Source: Streptomyces sp. NBC_00483 (GTDB taxonomy: Bacteria; Actinomycetota; Actinomycetes; Streptomycetales; Streptomycetaceae). From it: a stretch of DNA of 64,000 bases. The stretch spans positions 4,092,001-4,156,000 of the forward strand of contig NZ_CP107880.1 of the NCBI RefSeq assembly GCF_036013745.1. Reading direction: 5' to 3'. A program made the translations under genes and the position numbers. The notes beneath the pieces were generated by a model that was given only the letters and a program-made list of their open reading frames with translations, was not told the origin of the DNA and ran no database searches. Positions 1 through 8,050 of this stretch are shown here, in pieces. Numbering within the stretch: position 1 is the stretch's first letter; each line of letters opens with the position of its first letter.

Positions 1-615
1 CCGCCGCCCCACGCGCGTACGAAGGCGACGAAAACGCCGCTACGCGCGCGTGGCATGCCGCCTCTGCTGCTCGCCTTCCTCGCCACGGGCGCGATCTTCG
101 GCTCGCTCGAAGTGGTCACCGTCGCCTTCGCCGACGCGCAGGGCCACAAGGTGTGGGCGGGCGGCATCCTGGCGCTCCAGGCGGCGGGCTCCTGCGCCGC
201 GGGCCTGGCCTACGGGGCGTGGCGACCGGCGGGCCCGGCGGCCCGCCGCCATCCGCTCTGCGTGGCGGCGATGGCGGCCCTGATGACGCTGCCCCTGCTC
301 GCCGCCTGGCTCACGGGCTCCCTGTACGTCCTCGGGGGCGCGCTCCTTGTCGCGGGCATGGCCACGGCACCGACGATGGTGACCGGCATGACCCTGGTCC
401 AACAGCGCACGCCCACCGGCCAGTTGAACGAGGGCATGACGCTCGCCGTGACCGGCATCCTCACGGGCATCGCCTGCGGCTCCGCGACGGGCGGCGCCGC
501 GGTGGAGCACTGGGGCCCCACCGCGGCGTACACGGTGCCGGTCACGGCGGCGGCGTGCGCGCTACTGCTGGCGCTGTACGCGTACGTACGGTCCGCCCGC
601 CAGGGATCCCGCTAA
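1..615 (+). CDS. MFS transporter, C-terminal part (5' truncated by window edge)
   Basis: The frame is open from base 1, so this is the last 204 residues of a longer protein. It is almost wholly hydrophobic, with about five to six membrane segments separated by short Arg-rich loops and a short basic C-terminus. That fits the second half of a 12-TM major facilitator permease, probably a drug or sugar-phosphate type exporter; the substrate cannot be read from this part. A small internal motif near residue 140 (QQRTPTGQLNEGM) resembles the TM10-TM11 loop of actinobacterial MFS exporters. It converges on dacB, with only 17 bases between the stop codons. The 3' end carries a short tandem duplication at the stop codon. 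The family call is fairly safe; the substrate is unknown. Confidence 0.75.
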   Translation, partial: PPPHARTKATKTPLRARGMPPLLLAFLATGAIFGSLEVVTVAFADAQGHKVWAGGILALQAAGSCAAGLAYGAWRPAGPAARRHPLCVAAMAALMTLPLLAAWLTGSLYVLGGALLVAGMATAPTMVTGMTLVQQRTPTGQLNEGMTLAVTGILTGIACGSATGGAAVEHWGPTAAYTVPVTAAACALLLALYAYVRSARQGSR

Positions 616-627
616 GGGATCCCGCTA
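603..627. repeat. Tandem 13-bp duplication across the MFS stop codon
   Basis: The unit GGGATCCCGCTA occurs at 603-614 and again at 616-627, one base apart. The first copy contains the TAA stop of the MFS gene and the second lies in the 17-base gap before the dacB stop. It looks like a replication-slippage duplication. Each unit contains the palindrome GGGATCCC. Confidence 0.7.
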
Positions 628-632
628 GAGGC

Positions 633-2216
633 TCAGCATGTGGCCGGCTTGCGCCACGAGCACTCCAGGTCGCCGTCCCGCTCGGCGGCCGGCACGGCGC
701 GCGTGGACTTCGGCACGGCGGCCGTCGCCTCCTTCGAGGTCGACTTCGCGAGGGTCACGACGATGGCGTCCTCGAGCGGCTTCACGGAGTCGACGAGGTA
801 GTTGTTCTGGACGACGCTGTAGACGAGCAGCCGCCCGTCGGCATCCTTCACGTACCCGGACAGCGCCGACGCGCCCGTCAACGACCCGGTTTTCCCCCGG
901 GCGTTGAGAGCGGCGGGCGTGTCGCACATCCGGCTCCGCAGCGTCCCGCCGACGAACCGGTCCGGGTCGCAGGCCACGGGCAGCGACTTGTACCAGTCGG
1001 CGTACCAGGGCTCGTCCTGTACGGAGAGGAGGAGGTCGGCGAGCTGCCGGGCGGCGAAGTTGTCCTTGCGCGAGAGCCCGGACCCGTCGACCTGCCGCAG
1101 CTTGCTGGCGTCGACCCCGGCGCCCTTCAGATAGTCGGCGACGGCGTCGATGCCGTCACCCCAACTCCCGGGCCTTCCGGTCGCCTTGTACCCCATGGCC
1201 TTGGTGAGGGACTCGGCGTGCATGTTGTTGGAGAGCTTCATGAACGGGATCAGCAGGTCCTTCAGGGGCATGGACTCGTGCGCGGCGAGCCGCTTCGCGC
1301 CCGCGGGCGTGGCCCGCCCCAGCTTGGTGGACCCGCCGACCTTCACCCCGTGCGCGGTGAGCGCGTCCCGGAACACGGAGGCCGCGTACCCGGTCGGCTC
1401 CCACACGGTCACCCACTCCTTGGTGGTGTCACCGCCCACCGGCACGGTGCCGCTCACGGAGATGGTGTTGGTCCCGTGCCGCCGCTCGACGGCGACGGTG
1501 TCGTCTCCCCCGGCCCCAACGGTGGACGCCCGCATGTCGATGTGCACGTAGCGGTTCTTCGGCGTGACGCTGACGGCCGGCTTGTCCCCCGCCTTGGCGC
1601 CGGGCTTCACCTCGACGATGACGGTCCCGGTGTCGTAGTCGGTGTCCGGGGCGACGCTGAGGGCCGAGATCTGGGCGGCGTAGTACGAGGACTCGTCGTC
1701 GCCGCCCCAGGTGTCACCGATCCGGTGGTCGTCGAACCGGGTGTCGTCGGCGACCAGCCGCCCGCTGACCCGCTTCACACCGGCCGCGGCGACGTCGGCG
1801 GCGAGCTTGTCGTAGTCGGCGGCGAGGGTGGTCGGGTCCCCGGTGCCGCGCAGATACAGGTCCCCGTCGAGCACCCCGCTCCGCACCCGCCCACCGGCGA
1901 GCACGTCCGTGCCGAACCGGTAGTCGGGGCCGAGGACCCCCATCGCCGCGGTGGAGGTGGCGAGCTTCGTGTTGGAGGCGGGCATCAGCCGCCCGGTCGG
2001 ATTGTGCTGGTACAGGGTCTCCCCGGTCTTCGCGTCGGCCACGACGACACTCGCCGCGCCGCCCTCCATCCGCGCGTCCCCGAGAATCGTGTCGATCGCC
2101 TCCGGCAGCCCACTGGGGGTGGAATCGGCGCCGGCGGGCGCTCCCCAACTCAGCGTGGCGGCAACGACGACGGCTACGGCGGGCAGGGCCCATCTCGATC
2201 CCTTACGTCTCCTCAT
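633..2216 (-). CDS. dacB: D-alanyl-D-alanine carboxypeptidase / endopeptidase (PBP4, S13 family)
   Basis: A 527-residue exported penicillin-binding protein of class C (PBP4/DacB) that trims D-Ala from, or cuts cross-links in, peptidoglycan outside the membrane. An N-terminal signal or anchor (residues 1-30, MRRRKGSRW then a hydrophobic stretch ending APAGA) precedes the catalytic domain. All three active-site motifs are visible: SxxK at S81-K84 (SNTK), SxN at 329-331 (SNN) and KTG at 441-443. The domain inserted between SxxK and SxN is typical of S13 enzymes. The start chosen is the ATG at 2216; the frame stays open upstream, but that part overlaps the tmRNA and its terminator, so it cannot be coding. 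Converges with the MFS gene. The family is certain; the relative carboxypeptidase and endopeptidase activities are inferred. Confidence 0.93.
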   Translation of the reverse strand: MRRRKGSRWALPAVAVVVAATLSWGAPAGADSTPSGLPEAIDTILGDARMEGGAASVVVADAKTGETLYQHNPTGRLMPASNTKLATSTAAMGVLGPDYRFGTDVLAGGRVRSGVLDGDLYLRGTGDPTTLAADYDKLAADVAAAGVKRVSGRLVADDTRFDDHRIGDTWGGDDESSYYAAQISALSVAPDTDYDTGTVIVEVKPGAKAGDKPAVSVTPKNRYVHIDMRASTVGAGGDDTVAVERRHGTNTISVSGTVPVGGDTTKEWVTVWEPTGYAASVFRDALTAHGVKVGGSTKLGRATPAGAKRLAAHESMPLKDLLIPFMKLSNNMHAESLTKAMGYKATGRPGSWGDGIDAVADYLKGAGVDASKLRQVDGSGLSRKDNFAARQLADLLLSVQDEPWYADWYKSLPVACDPDRFVGGTLRSRMCDTPAALNARGKTGSLTGASALSGYVKDADGRLLVYSVVQNNYLVDSVKPLEDAIVVTLAKSTSKEATAAVPKSTRAVPAAERDGDLECSWRKPATC

Positions 2217-2278
2217 GCCACAGGAGCATCCCGGAAGCGCAGGGTCCCGCCAAGACCCACAACTGAGCCAACGACAAA

Positions 2279-2304
2279 GGCCCGACTGTGTGAACAGTCG
2301 GGCC
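2279..2304 (-). terminator. Intrinsic terminator of ssrA
   Basis: The 10-bp arms GGCCCGACTG and CAGTCGGGCC enclose a 6-base loop. Read on the minus strand, the hairpin lies 22 bases past the CCA end of tmRNA and is followed by TTTGTCG. It separates ssrA from dacB. Confidence 0.8.
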
Positions 2305-2326
2305 CGTATCGCATGGGATGAAACGA

Positions 2327-2714
2327 TGGTGGAGATGGCGGGAATCGAACCCGCGTCCAACGGTGCAGCAGCAGGGCTTCTCCGTGCGCAGTTCGCTTCG
2401 ATTTTCTCGGCCCCGGTGATCACGCGAACAAGTCGCCGACGGGCCCAGCCACTGTTTGATTTCCTTTTCCGCCCCGTGGCCGGACGGAAAAGTTTAGTTC
2501 CCTAGATTATGCCAGGATCCGGGTCGGGAACACTCCCGGGCTGACACCCTTTTAGGGTCCTTCAGTCGCTGTTATTAGGCAGCGAGGGCGAAGGACTGGG
2601 AATCGCTCTTAGAATTGGCGATTATTGGTTGCGACATATGGTTAACGAGATCATTGCCGCTTCCTCGACACGCTTCCCCTGCTTCGACATCCGCTGTCGA
2701 AACCGATCATCCCC
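2327..2714 (-). ncRNA. ssrA: Transfer-messenger RNA (tmRNA)
   Basis: The 388-nt tmRNA rescues stalled ribosomes together with SmpB. The 5' end GGGGATG pairs with CATCTCC ahead of the 3' terminal ACCA (CCA ends at 2327), giving a 7-bp acceptor stem with one G-U pair. The T-arm (GGTTCGATTCCC) is clear near 2340-2355. The tag reading frame runs from 2619 down to the TAA at 2575-2577 and encodes ANSKSDSQSFALAA, with the protease-recognised ALAA end. smpB lies 126 bases upstream on the same strand. A hairpin terminator follows. The ends are set by the acceptor-stem pairing, so they should be accurate to a base or two. Confidence 0.96.
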
Positions 2715-2840
2715 ATGTTGTTTTTTCAAGGTGGGCCTTGCGACCCGTGGATCTCTCGATCCGGCGTCCCTGCGTGAGGAACAACCCCATCGTACGTGAC
2801 CAACGTACGACGATGCCAGCGTATTCCTGACGGACGGGCG

Positions 2841-3410
2841 TCAGCCCATCCGCTCGTTGTTCCGCTGCCGCCGCTTCGCCGACGCGATCGCCCGGTCCGA
2901 GTCCCGCCGGTCCTGCTTCTCGCGCAGCGTCTGCCGCTTGTCGTACTCCTTCTTGCCCTTGGCGAGCGCGATCTCGGCCTTCGCCCGGCCGTCCTTGAAG
3001 TAGATCGCCAGGGTCACGATCGTGTGACCGGTCTCCTCGGACTTCGACTCCAGCTTGTCGATCTCTTCGCGGTGCAGCAGCAGCTTGCGCTTGCGGCGCA
3101 CCGCGTGGTTCGTCCACGTGCCCTGGTTGTACTCGGGGATGTGGGCGTTGTGCAGCCAGGCCTCGCCCCGGTCGATCTGGACGAAGGCGTCGGCCAGCGA
3201 GGTGCGGCCCTGCCGCAGTGACTTGACCTCCGTGCCGGTCAGCACGATGCCGGCCTCGTAGGTGTCCATGATCAGGTAGTCGTGGCGCGCCTTCTTGTTC
3301 TGCGCGACCATCTTGCGCTTGCCGTCCTTCTTCTCGGACGACGCCCCCTTGCCCTGCTTGGGCTGGGACTCCTTCGGTACATACATTGCCTTGGCCATAG
3401 TGCTGGCCAT
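2841..3410 (-). CDS. smpB: SsrA-binding protein SmpB
   Basis: SmpB binds tmRNA and brings it to stalled ribosomes. The core is unmistakable: [10 protein letters not shown], then [11 protein letters not shown], the [11 protein letters not shown] strand and the basic C-terminal tail ([17 protein letters not shown]) that mimics an mRNA path. The protein is 189 residues if it starts at the ATG at 3410, which sits 7 bases after the stop of the S41 protease gene; in-frame ATGs at 3398 and 3386 are alternatives. Typical actinobacterial SmpB is about 158-160 residues and starts close to the [10 protein letters not shown] block, so this one has a Lys/Gln-rich N-terminal extension of roughly 25-30 residues. 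It probably shares a transcript with ftsEX and the protease, and its partner ssrA follows. Confidence 0.95.
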   Translation of the reverse strand: MASTMAKAMYVPKESQPKQGKGASSEKKDGKRKMVAQNKKARHDYLIMDTYEAGIVLTGTEVKSLRQGRTSLADAFVQIDRGEAWLHNAHIPEYNQGTWTNHAVRRKRKLLLHREEIDKLESKSEETGHTIVTLAIYFKDGRAKAEIALAKGKKEYDKRQTLREKQDRRDSDRAIASAKRRQRNNERMG

Positions 3411-3417
3411 TTTCGCA

Positions 3418-4590
3418 CTACGAGGGGGCCCCGAGGCCAGTCAATACTGTCTCCGCCCGCCGCAGGGTGTCCGCCTCGGTCTCCAGATCGGGGGTGATGC
3501 CCCGGCCGTCGACCGCGCGGCCCGAGGGTGTGCGGTAGTGCCCGACGGTGAGCTCCGCCACGGAGCCGTCGGGCAGTCGGCTCGGCATCTGGACCGAGCC
3601 CTTGCCGAAGGTCCTGGAGCCCACGACGACCGCGCGGCCGCGGTCCTGCAGGGCGCCGGTGAGCAGCTCGGCCGCGCTCATCGTCCCGCTGTCGACGAGC
3701 ACGACCACCGGTCTGGACGTGTCGGCCCCTCGCTGTGCGTGCAGGGCCCGCTGCGCCCCGCGTACGTCGTACGTCGCCACGAGCCCGCCGTCGAGGAACG
3801 CGGAGGACGCCCTGACCGCCTCGGTGACCAGGCCGCCTGAGTTGCCCCGCAGGTCGAGCACGACGCCCGCGCGCGCGGGTGCCGCGGCGACCGCCGTGCG
3901 CACCTGGTCGCCGACGCCCTTCGTGAAAGCGCTCACCTTCACGAGCGCCGCGCCGTCGGGCAGCTGCGCGGAGGTGACGGAGTCGGTCGACAGGTTGGCG
4001 CGGCGCAGGGTCTCGCTCCACGCGCGCGTACCGCGCTGCAGGCCTACGTGGACGGGCGTGCCCGCGTGCTTGCCCCGCAGGAGCGCGAGGACCTCGGTGA
4101 CGGGGTGACCGGTGACCGGCTCGCCGTCGATCGCCGCGATCCGGTCGCCCTCACGGATGCCGGCGCGCTGCGCGGGCGATCCCTGCCGGACCTTGGAGAC
4201 CTGCACCGATCCGTCGGCGGTGCGGCGGGCCCGCAGGCCGATGCCGGTGTACTCGCCGTCGAGGGACTGCTCGAACTCCTCGTACTCGCCTCGCGAGTAG
4301 ACGGAGCCCCAGCGGTCGCCGCTGCGGCTGACGGCGTCCTGGGCGGCCTTCGTGGGCGACTTCCCGTCGGCCATCGCCTCGGCCGCCGCGTCGCTCGGAT
4401 CGGTCGGTCCCGCGATCGGCTTCTCGTGCGCGGCGACGAGCGAACTGTCCGCGTTCTCCGTGGGTTTTCGGTGCTCCTCCGGCCAGGAGCCGGTCGCGGC
4501 GCCCGCCGCGAGGACCGTCATGAAGATCAATGTCAGGGTCGCCCCGCGGCCGATACGGCGGGGCGTGGAGTACAGCTCCGGACCTGACAT
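3418..4590 (-). CDS. S41 family carboxyl-terminal processing peptidase
   Basis: A 390-residue membrane-anchored or secreted serine protease of the CtpA/Prc group. Residues about 10-35 form an N-terminal membrane segment after a short basic leader. A PDZ domain follows (GIGLRARR, then [20 protein letters not shown]), then the S41 catalytic core: the nucleophile is in DSGTMSAAE and the Lys of the Ser-Lys dyad in FGKGSVQ. The start chosen is the ATG at 4590 (MSGPELYS); the frame runs 17 codons further upstream without a membrane signal. It lies 78 bases after ftsX and 7 bases before smpB, suggesting co-transcription with the ftsEX division complex and a role in processing envelope proteins; the substrate is unknown. 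Confidence 0.9.
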   Translation of the reverse strand: MSGPELYSTPRRIGRGATLTLIFMTVLAAGAATGSWPEEHRKPTENADSSLVAAHEKPIAGPTDPSDAAAEAMADGKSPTKAAQDAVSRSGDRWGSVYSRGEYEEFEQSLDGEYTGIGLRARRTADGSVQVSKVRQGSPAQRAGIREGDRIAAIDGEPVTGHPVTEVLALLRGKHAGTPVHVGLQRGTRAWSETLRRANLSTDSVTSAQLPDGAALVKVSAFTKGVGDQVRTAVAAAPARAGVVLDLRGNSGGLVTEAVRASSAFLDGGLVATYDVRGAQRALHAQRGADTSRPVVVLVDSGTMSAAELLTGALQDRGRAVVVGSRTFGKGSVQMPSRLPDGSVAELTVGHYRTPSGRAVDGRGITPDLETEADTLRRAETVLTGLGAPS

Positions 4591-4668
4591 GTCGGTGAGT
4601 CTAGGACAACCAAGGGCGTCGTACGGGCCGTTGACCCGCACGACGCCCCGTGGCGCGAAGGACTCTCG

Positions 4669-5586
4669 TCACACCTTCAGGTACTTGCGCAACGCGACGA
4701 ACGCGGCAAGCGCCGGCATCAGCACACTCACGGCGAGAATCAGCGGCAGTTTCGTCAACACCGAGTCCCAGCCGATGAAGTTGATGAGCTGCAGCTTGTC
4801 GGAGAGGGCCACGCCGTTGTCGATCACGAAGTACTGGCCGGCCGCGAGGAACACACAGGCGATGCCGCCGCCGATGAGTCCGGCGACCGCGGCCTCCATG
4901 ATGAACGGCGCCTGGATGTAGAAGCCGGACGCGCCGACGAGCCGCATGATGCCGGTCTCGCGCCGGCGGCTGAACGCGGACACCCGGACGGTGTTCACGA
5001 TCAGCAGCAGCGCGACGACGAGCATCACCGCCATCACCGCGCTGGCCGCGTAGTTCAGGTAGCCGAGCAGCCGGAAGAGGTTGTCGAGCACGCCCTTCTG
5101 GTCCTGCACGGACTGAACGCCGGGCCGCCCGTTGAACGCGGTCGCGATGACGTTGTACTTCTCCGGGTCCTTCAGCTTGATCCGGTACGACTCCTGGAGC
5201 TGGTCCGGCGTGAGCGAGCTGGCCAGCGGGGAGTCGCCGAACTGCTCCTTGTAGTGCTTGTACGCCTGGTCCTGCGATTCGTGCGCCACGGACTGGACGA
5301 CGGGCAGCTTGTCGAGGTCCCGCTGGATCTCGTTCTTCTGCTCGGTCGTGACCGGGCCCTTGGCGCAGTTCGGGTCGGAGTCGGCGTCTCCCTTGTTGCA
5401 CAGGAAGATCGAGACGTTGACCTTGTCGTACCAGTAGCCCTTCATCTGGTTGACCTGGTCGCTCATGAGCAGCGAGCCGCCGAACAGGGCGAGCGAGAGG
5501 GCAACCGAGATGATCACGGCGAAGGTCATCGTCAGGTTACGGCGGAGGCCTACGCCGATCTCCGACAGAACGAATTGGGCACGCAT
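4669..5586 (-). CDS. ftsX: Cell division ABC transporter permease FtsX
   Basis: FtsX is the membrane half of the FtsEX complex, which couples ATP hydrolysis by FtsE to activation of peptidoglycan hydrolases outside the cell. The 305 residues show the expected layout: a cytoplasmic N-terminus (MRAQFVLSEIGVGLRRN), TM1 at about 18-40, an extracytoplasmic domain at about 45-170 with two Cys (LCNKG, PNCAKG) as in actinobacterial FtsX, then three TM segments toward the C-terminus and the short tail VALRKYLKV. It lies 51 bases after ftsE on the same strand. Family, length and context all agree. Confidence 0.95.
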   Translation of the reverse strand: MRAQFVLSEIGVGLRRNLTMTFAVIISVALSLALFGGSLLMSDQVNQMKGYWYDKVNVSIFLCNKGDADSDPNCAKGPVTTEQKNEIQRDLDKLPVVQSVAHESQDQAYKHYKEQFGDSPLASSLTPDQLQESYRIKLKDPEKYNVIATAFNGRPGVQSVQDQKGVLDNLFRLLGYLNYAASAVMAVMLVVALLLIVNTVRVSAFSRRRETGIMRLVGASGFYIQAPFIMEAAVAGLIGGGIACVFLAAGQYFVIDNGVALSDKLQLINFIGWDSVLTKLPLILAVSVLMPALAAFVALRKYLKV

Positions 5587-5637
5587 AGCGTCACTAACGC
5601 CTTTCGCAGCTTTCTTTCTCGGTACTTCTCGCGGTTC

Positions 5638-6327
5638 TCAGTGCTGGTATCCGTACACGCCGCGCGACTGGTCGCGCACGAGGCGGCCGTGCTCCAGCTC
5701 GATGACGCGCTTGCGCATCTGGTCCACGATGTTCTGGTCGTGGGTCGCCATGATCACGGTGGTGCCCGTCCGGTTGATCCGGTCGAGCAGCTTCATGATG
5801 CCGACCGAGGTCTGCGGGTCGAGGTTGCCGGTCGGCTCGTCCGCGATCAGCAGCTTGGGCCGGTTGACGAAGGCCCGCGCGATGGCGACGCGCTGCTGCT
5901 CACCACCGGAGAGCTCGCCGGGCATGCGGTCGTCCTTGCCGCCGAGGCCGACGAGGTCGAGGACCTGCGGCACGGACTTGCGGATCTCACCGCGGGACTT
6001 GCCGATGACCTCTTGGGCGAAGGCGACGTTTTCACCGACCGTCTTGTTGGGCAGGAGTCGGAAGTCCTGGAAGACCGTGCCGAGCTGGCGGCGGATCTGC
6101 GGGACCTTCCAGTTGGATACGCGGCCGAGGTCCTTGCCCAGGACGTGCACCTGGCCGTGGCTGGCCCGCTCCTCGCGCAGCACGAGGCGCAGGAACGTCG
6201 ACTTGCCGGAGCCGGACGAGCCGACCAGGAAGACGAACTCACCACGCTCGACCTCCAGGGAGACATCCCTGAGGGCGGGCCGGGTCTGCTTGGGATAGAC
6301 CTTGGAGACGTTGTCGAATCGGATCAC
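5638..6327 (-). CDS. ftsE: Cell division ATP-binding protein FtsE
   Basis: The 229-residue ABC ATPase partner of FtsX. Walker A is GSSGSGKST (residues 36-44), the signature LSGGEQQR precedes Walker [13 protein letters not shown], and the switch His is in MATHDQ. The GTG at 6327 is chosen because the family begins directly with [10 protein letters not shown]; the frame extends 19 codons upstream without homology or a good ribosome site. The gene heads the ftsE-ftsX-S41-smpB series. Upstream is a 290-base divergent region shared with a small zinc-ribbon protein gene on the other strand. Confidence 0.95.
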   Translation of the reverse strand: MIRFDNVSKVYPKQTRPALRDVSLEVERGEFVFLVGSSGSGKSTFLRLVLREERASHGQVHVLGKDLGRVSNWKVPQIRRQLGTVFQDFRLLPNKTVGENVAFAQEVIGKSRGEIRKSVPQVLDLVGLGGKDDRMPGELSGGEQQRVAIARAFVNRPKLLIADEPTGNLDPQTSVGIMKLLDRINRTGTTVIMATHDQNIVDQMRKRVIELEHGRLVRDQSRGVYGYQH

Positions 6328-6617
6328 GGGTGCACCACGGGTAGCCGGAGGTAGGTGTGCGTGACCATACGCGAAGCCGCGCACAGAGCGCAGGCGCCGT
6401 CCCTCGTTGAGCGTTTTGTCCCGCTGTGATGCCGCATACGGCGCCGGAATTGTCCGCCCCGTACCTGGTCAGAGGCGGTACTTCCAGGGGGACGCGCCGA
6501 ATTTCCGGGAAGCTGGCACAGTGGTAGGGGGAACGGTTGCGTTTCCCGGAGCGTTGAGCGGAGAGAACCCAGGGGTGCCCGGTGGCAAGCTCCGCCGCGC
6601 GGGAGGAGGAGAAGCGC

Positions 6618-6809
6618 ATGACCTACGACCGATTGGTGTGCGCGAACTGTGCGGCCCCGGTGAGCGAGGGCCGCTGCCCGGTGTGCCGGGCGAATCGCGA
6701 GCGGCTCCAGCAGCAGAACCCGCTGGCCGCGCTCAGCCCCATGGCGCTGGTCGCCCTGGTGGCGGTGCTCGTGGCCGCGATGGCGCTCCTCGCGCATCAG
6801 ACGGTGTAG
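6618..6809 (+). CDS. Small zinc-ribbon membrane protein
   Basis: A 63-residue protein with an N-terminal zinc-ribbon-like motif (CANCAAPVSEGRCPVC, two CxxC pairs) and a single C-terminal membrane helix (about residues 41-60, LSPMALVALVAVLVAAMALLA). A strong ribosome site, GGAGGAGAAGCGC, precedes the ATG. It is transcribed away from ftsE and ends just before a bidirectional terminator. Similar tiny proteins occur at this spot in other Streptomyces as far as I recall, but no function is known. The Cys pairs suggest metal binding; the helix suggests a membrane tether near the division complex, which is inference from position only. Confidence 0.8.
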   Translation: MTYDRLVCANCAAPVSEGRCPVCRANRERLQQQNPLAALSPMALVALVAVLVAAMALLAHQTV

Positions 6810-6828
6810 CCGCCGCACACAGACATGC

Positions 6829-6864
6829 AAAAGGGCCCGGAGCCGATCGGCTCCGGGCCCTTTG
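6829..6864. terminator. Bidirectional intrinsic terminator
   Basis: A perfect hairpin with the arms AAAGGGCCCGGAGCC and GGCTCCGGGCCCTTT around a GATC loop lies between two convergent genes, the small zinc-ribbon protein (+) and the LAETG wall protein (-). T-runs flank both sides, so it can serve both directions. Confidence 0.85.
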
Positions 6865-6877
6865 CTTGTGCGTAGTG

Positions 6878-7708
6878 CTACGCGGCGGCGCCGCCGCGGT
6901 TGTTCGCGAGTCGCGGCAGGAGTCGGAAGCCGACACCGCCCGCGATCATCGTGGCCGCACCGATCACCAGGAACGTGGTGCCGGAGGAACCGGTCTCGGC
7001 GAGCTCACCGGTGGCCTTGGCATTGCCGGAGCCCGAGCCGGTCTGCTCGACGGGAGCGGAACCGGTGTCCTGCAGGCTGTCCTTGCCCTGGCCCTGCTCG
7101 ACGGGGCTGTTGTTGCCGTCGGGGTTGGTGTTGTCGCCACCGCCGGTGGACGAGCCACCGGTGCTGGAGCCGCCGCCCGTGGAGTCGTCGCCACCGGTGG
7201 ACGAGCCACTGGTGCCGTTGCCACCCGAGTTGCCGTTGCCGCCCGAGTTGCCGTTGCCACCCGAGTTGCCGTTGCCACCCGAGTTGCCGTTACCACCGGT
7301 GGAGTCGTCGCCGCCGGTCGTGGCACCGCCGGTGGAGTCGTCACCGCCCGTCGTGGCGCCACCGGTGGAGTCGTCGCCACCGGTCGTGGCGCCACCGTTG
7401 GTGTTGCCCTCGGTGACGCCGGCGACGCCACCGTTGGTGTTGCCCTCGGACACACCGGCGACGCCGCCGTTGGTGTTGCCCTCGGTCACACCGGCGATGC
7501 CGTTGCCCGGGTCCTCACCCTCGTCGCCGCCGTCCGCGCCGTCGTCCTCGGTGGGCCAGCAAATAAGGCCGAGCGGGCCGCAGGTCTCGCCGCTCTTCTC
7601 GTCAACGGTGGCGGCGGATGCCGCACCCGCGGCGGTCAGCGAGGCACCGGCCGCAATTACCGCGCCGGCCGCTATCCGCGCAACGCGGATCCGCGTCTTC
7701 TTGGTCAT
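6878..7708 (-). CDS. LAETG-anchored, low-complexity cell-wall surface protein
   Basis: A 276-residue secreted protein with a standard sortase architecture. There is a signal peptide (MTKKTRIRVARIA, a hydrophobic core, AGAASA cleavage region), then a short domain with a Cys pair (ETCGPLGLICWP). Three repeats of GVAGVTEGNTNG type follow, three of GATTGGDDSTG type, and a run of five GNGNSG units. The C-terminus has a sorting signal LAETG, a hydrophobic helix and a basic tail (RLLPRLANNRGG). LAxTG is the motif used by the class E sortases of Streptomyces. The start is the ATG at 7708, after the purine-rich GGGGGTAGCAGACAG. The repeats are nearly identical at DNA level, so copy number may vary between strains. 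The biological role is unknown; it is probably a spacer-like surface protein. Confidence 0.85.
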   Translation of the reverse strand: MTKKTRIRVARIAAGAVIAAGASLTAAGAASAATVDEKSGETCGPLGLICWPTEDDGADGGDEGEDPGNGIAGVTEGNTNGGVAGVSEGNTNGGVAGVTEGNTNGGATTGGDDSTGGATTGGDDSTGGATTGGDDSTGGNGNSGGNGNSGGNGNSGGNGNSGGNGTSGSSTGGDDSTGGGSSTGGSSTGGGDNTNPDGNNSPVEQGQGKDSLQDTGSAPVEQTGSGSGNAKATGELAETGSSGTTFLVIGAATMIAGGVGFRLLPRLANNRGGAAA

Positions 7709-7838
7709 CTGTCTGCTACCCCCAGTAGCCAATCGTCAGTGGAGCAGCGCCAGGGACCGCGTTCAACCGGAGACAACAGAGGCCTCGTTCACCCCTCCCC
7801 CGTTCACACGCGTCCCACTAATACGCATGCCGCGCGCC

Positions 7839-7867
7839 AGCCTTTCCACTTTTGGGATCAACGTCAA
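7839..7867 (-). promoter_or_regulatory. Candidate promoter of the LAETG protein gene
   Basis: On the minus strand TTGACG (7862-7867) and AAGGCT (7839-7844) are spaced by 17 bases, close to the housekeeping sigma consensus for Streptomyces. It is the best match in the 279-base interval between the prfB terminator and the LAETG gene, but it leaves a 5' leader of about 120 bases. No other gene lies in 7709-7987. Confidence 0.4.
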
Positions 7868-7987
7868 GGGCGTTGCGCACGTTATGTCCACACTTGGGCG
7901 GAGTTGACCGCCATACGAACATGTGACTGTGACGTAAATGCCAGGTCAGTCTTCACAAGTGCGGCACATTTGAAGTTCGGTGCGGGC

Positions 7988-8028
7988 AAAAACGAAAGGC
8001 AACTGCCGCTCGTCGAACGGCAGTTGCC
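7988..8028 (-). terminator. Intrinsic terminator of prfB
   Basis: The arms GGCAACTGCCG and CGGCAGTTGCC (7998-8008, 8018-8028) have a 9-base loop. On the minus strand they are followed by TTTCGTTTTTG. The hairpin lies 22 bases past the prfB stop and separates prfB from the LAETG gene, so the latter needs its own promoter. Confidence 0.85.
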
Positions 8029-8050
8029 TCTAATTCGTTGAATCCCGGAG

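Noticed and set aside
2217..2423. N-terminal extension of dacB into the tmRNA gene
   Set aside because: This frame runs across the ssrA terminator and tRNA-like 3' end, and the translated part has no signal-peptide character; the ATG at 2216 gives a normal signal peptide.
7100..7500. Regularly repeated DNA suggestive of a CRISPR array
   Set aside because: The repeats are codon-phased Gly/Asn/Thr/Asp units of a secreted protein, with no uniform spacers and no cas genes.
7761..7808. Three GTTCA(C/A) motifs that look like a PhoP box upstream of the LAETG gene
   Set aside because: PHO boxes need 11-bp periodicity; here the spacing is 26 and 15 bases.
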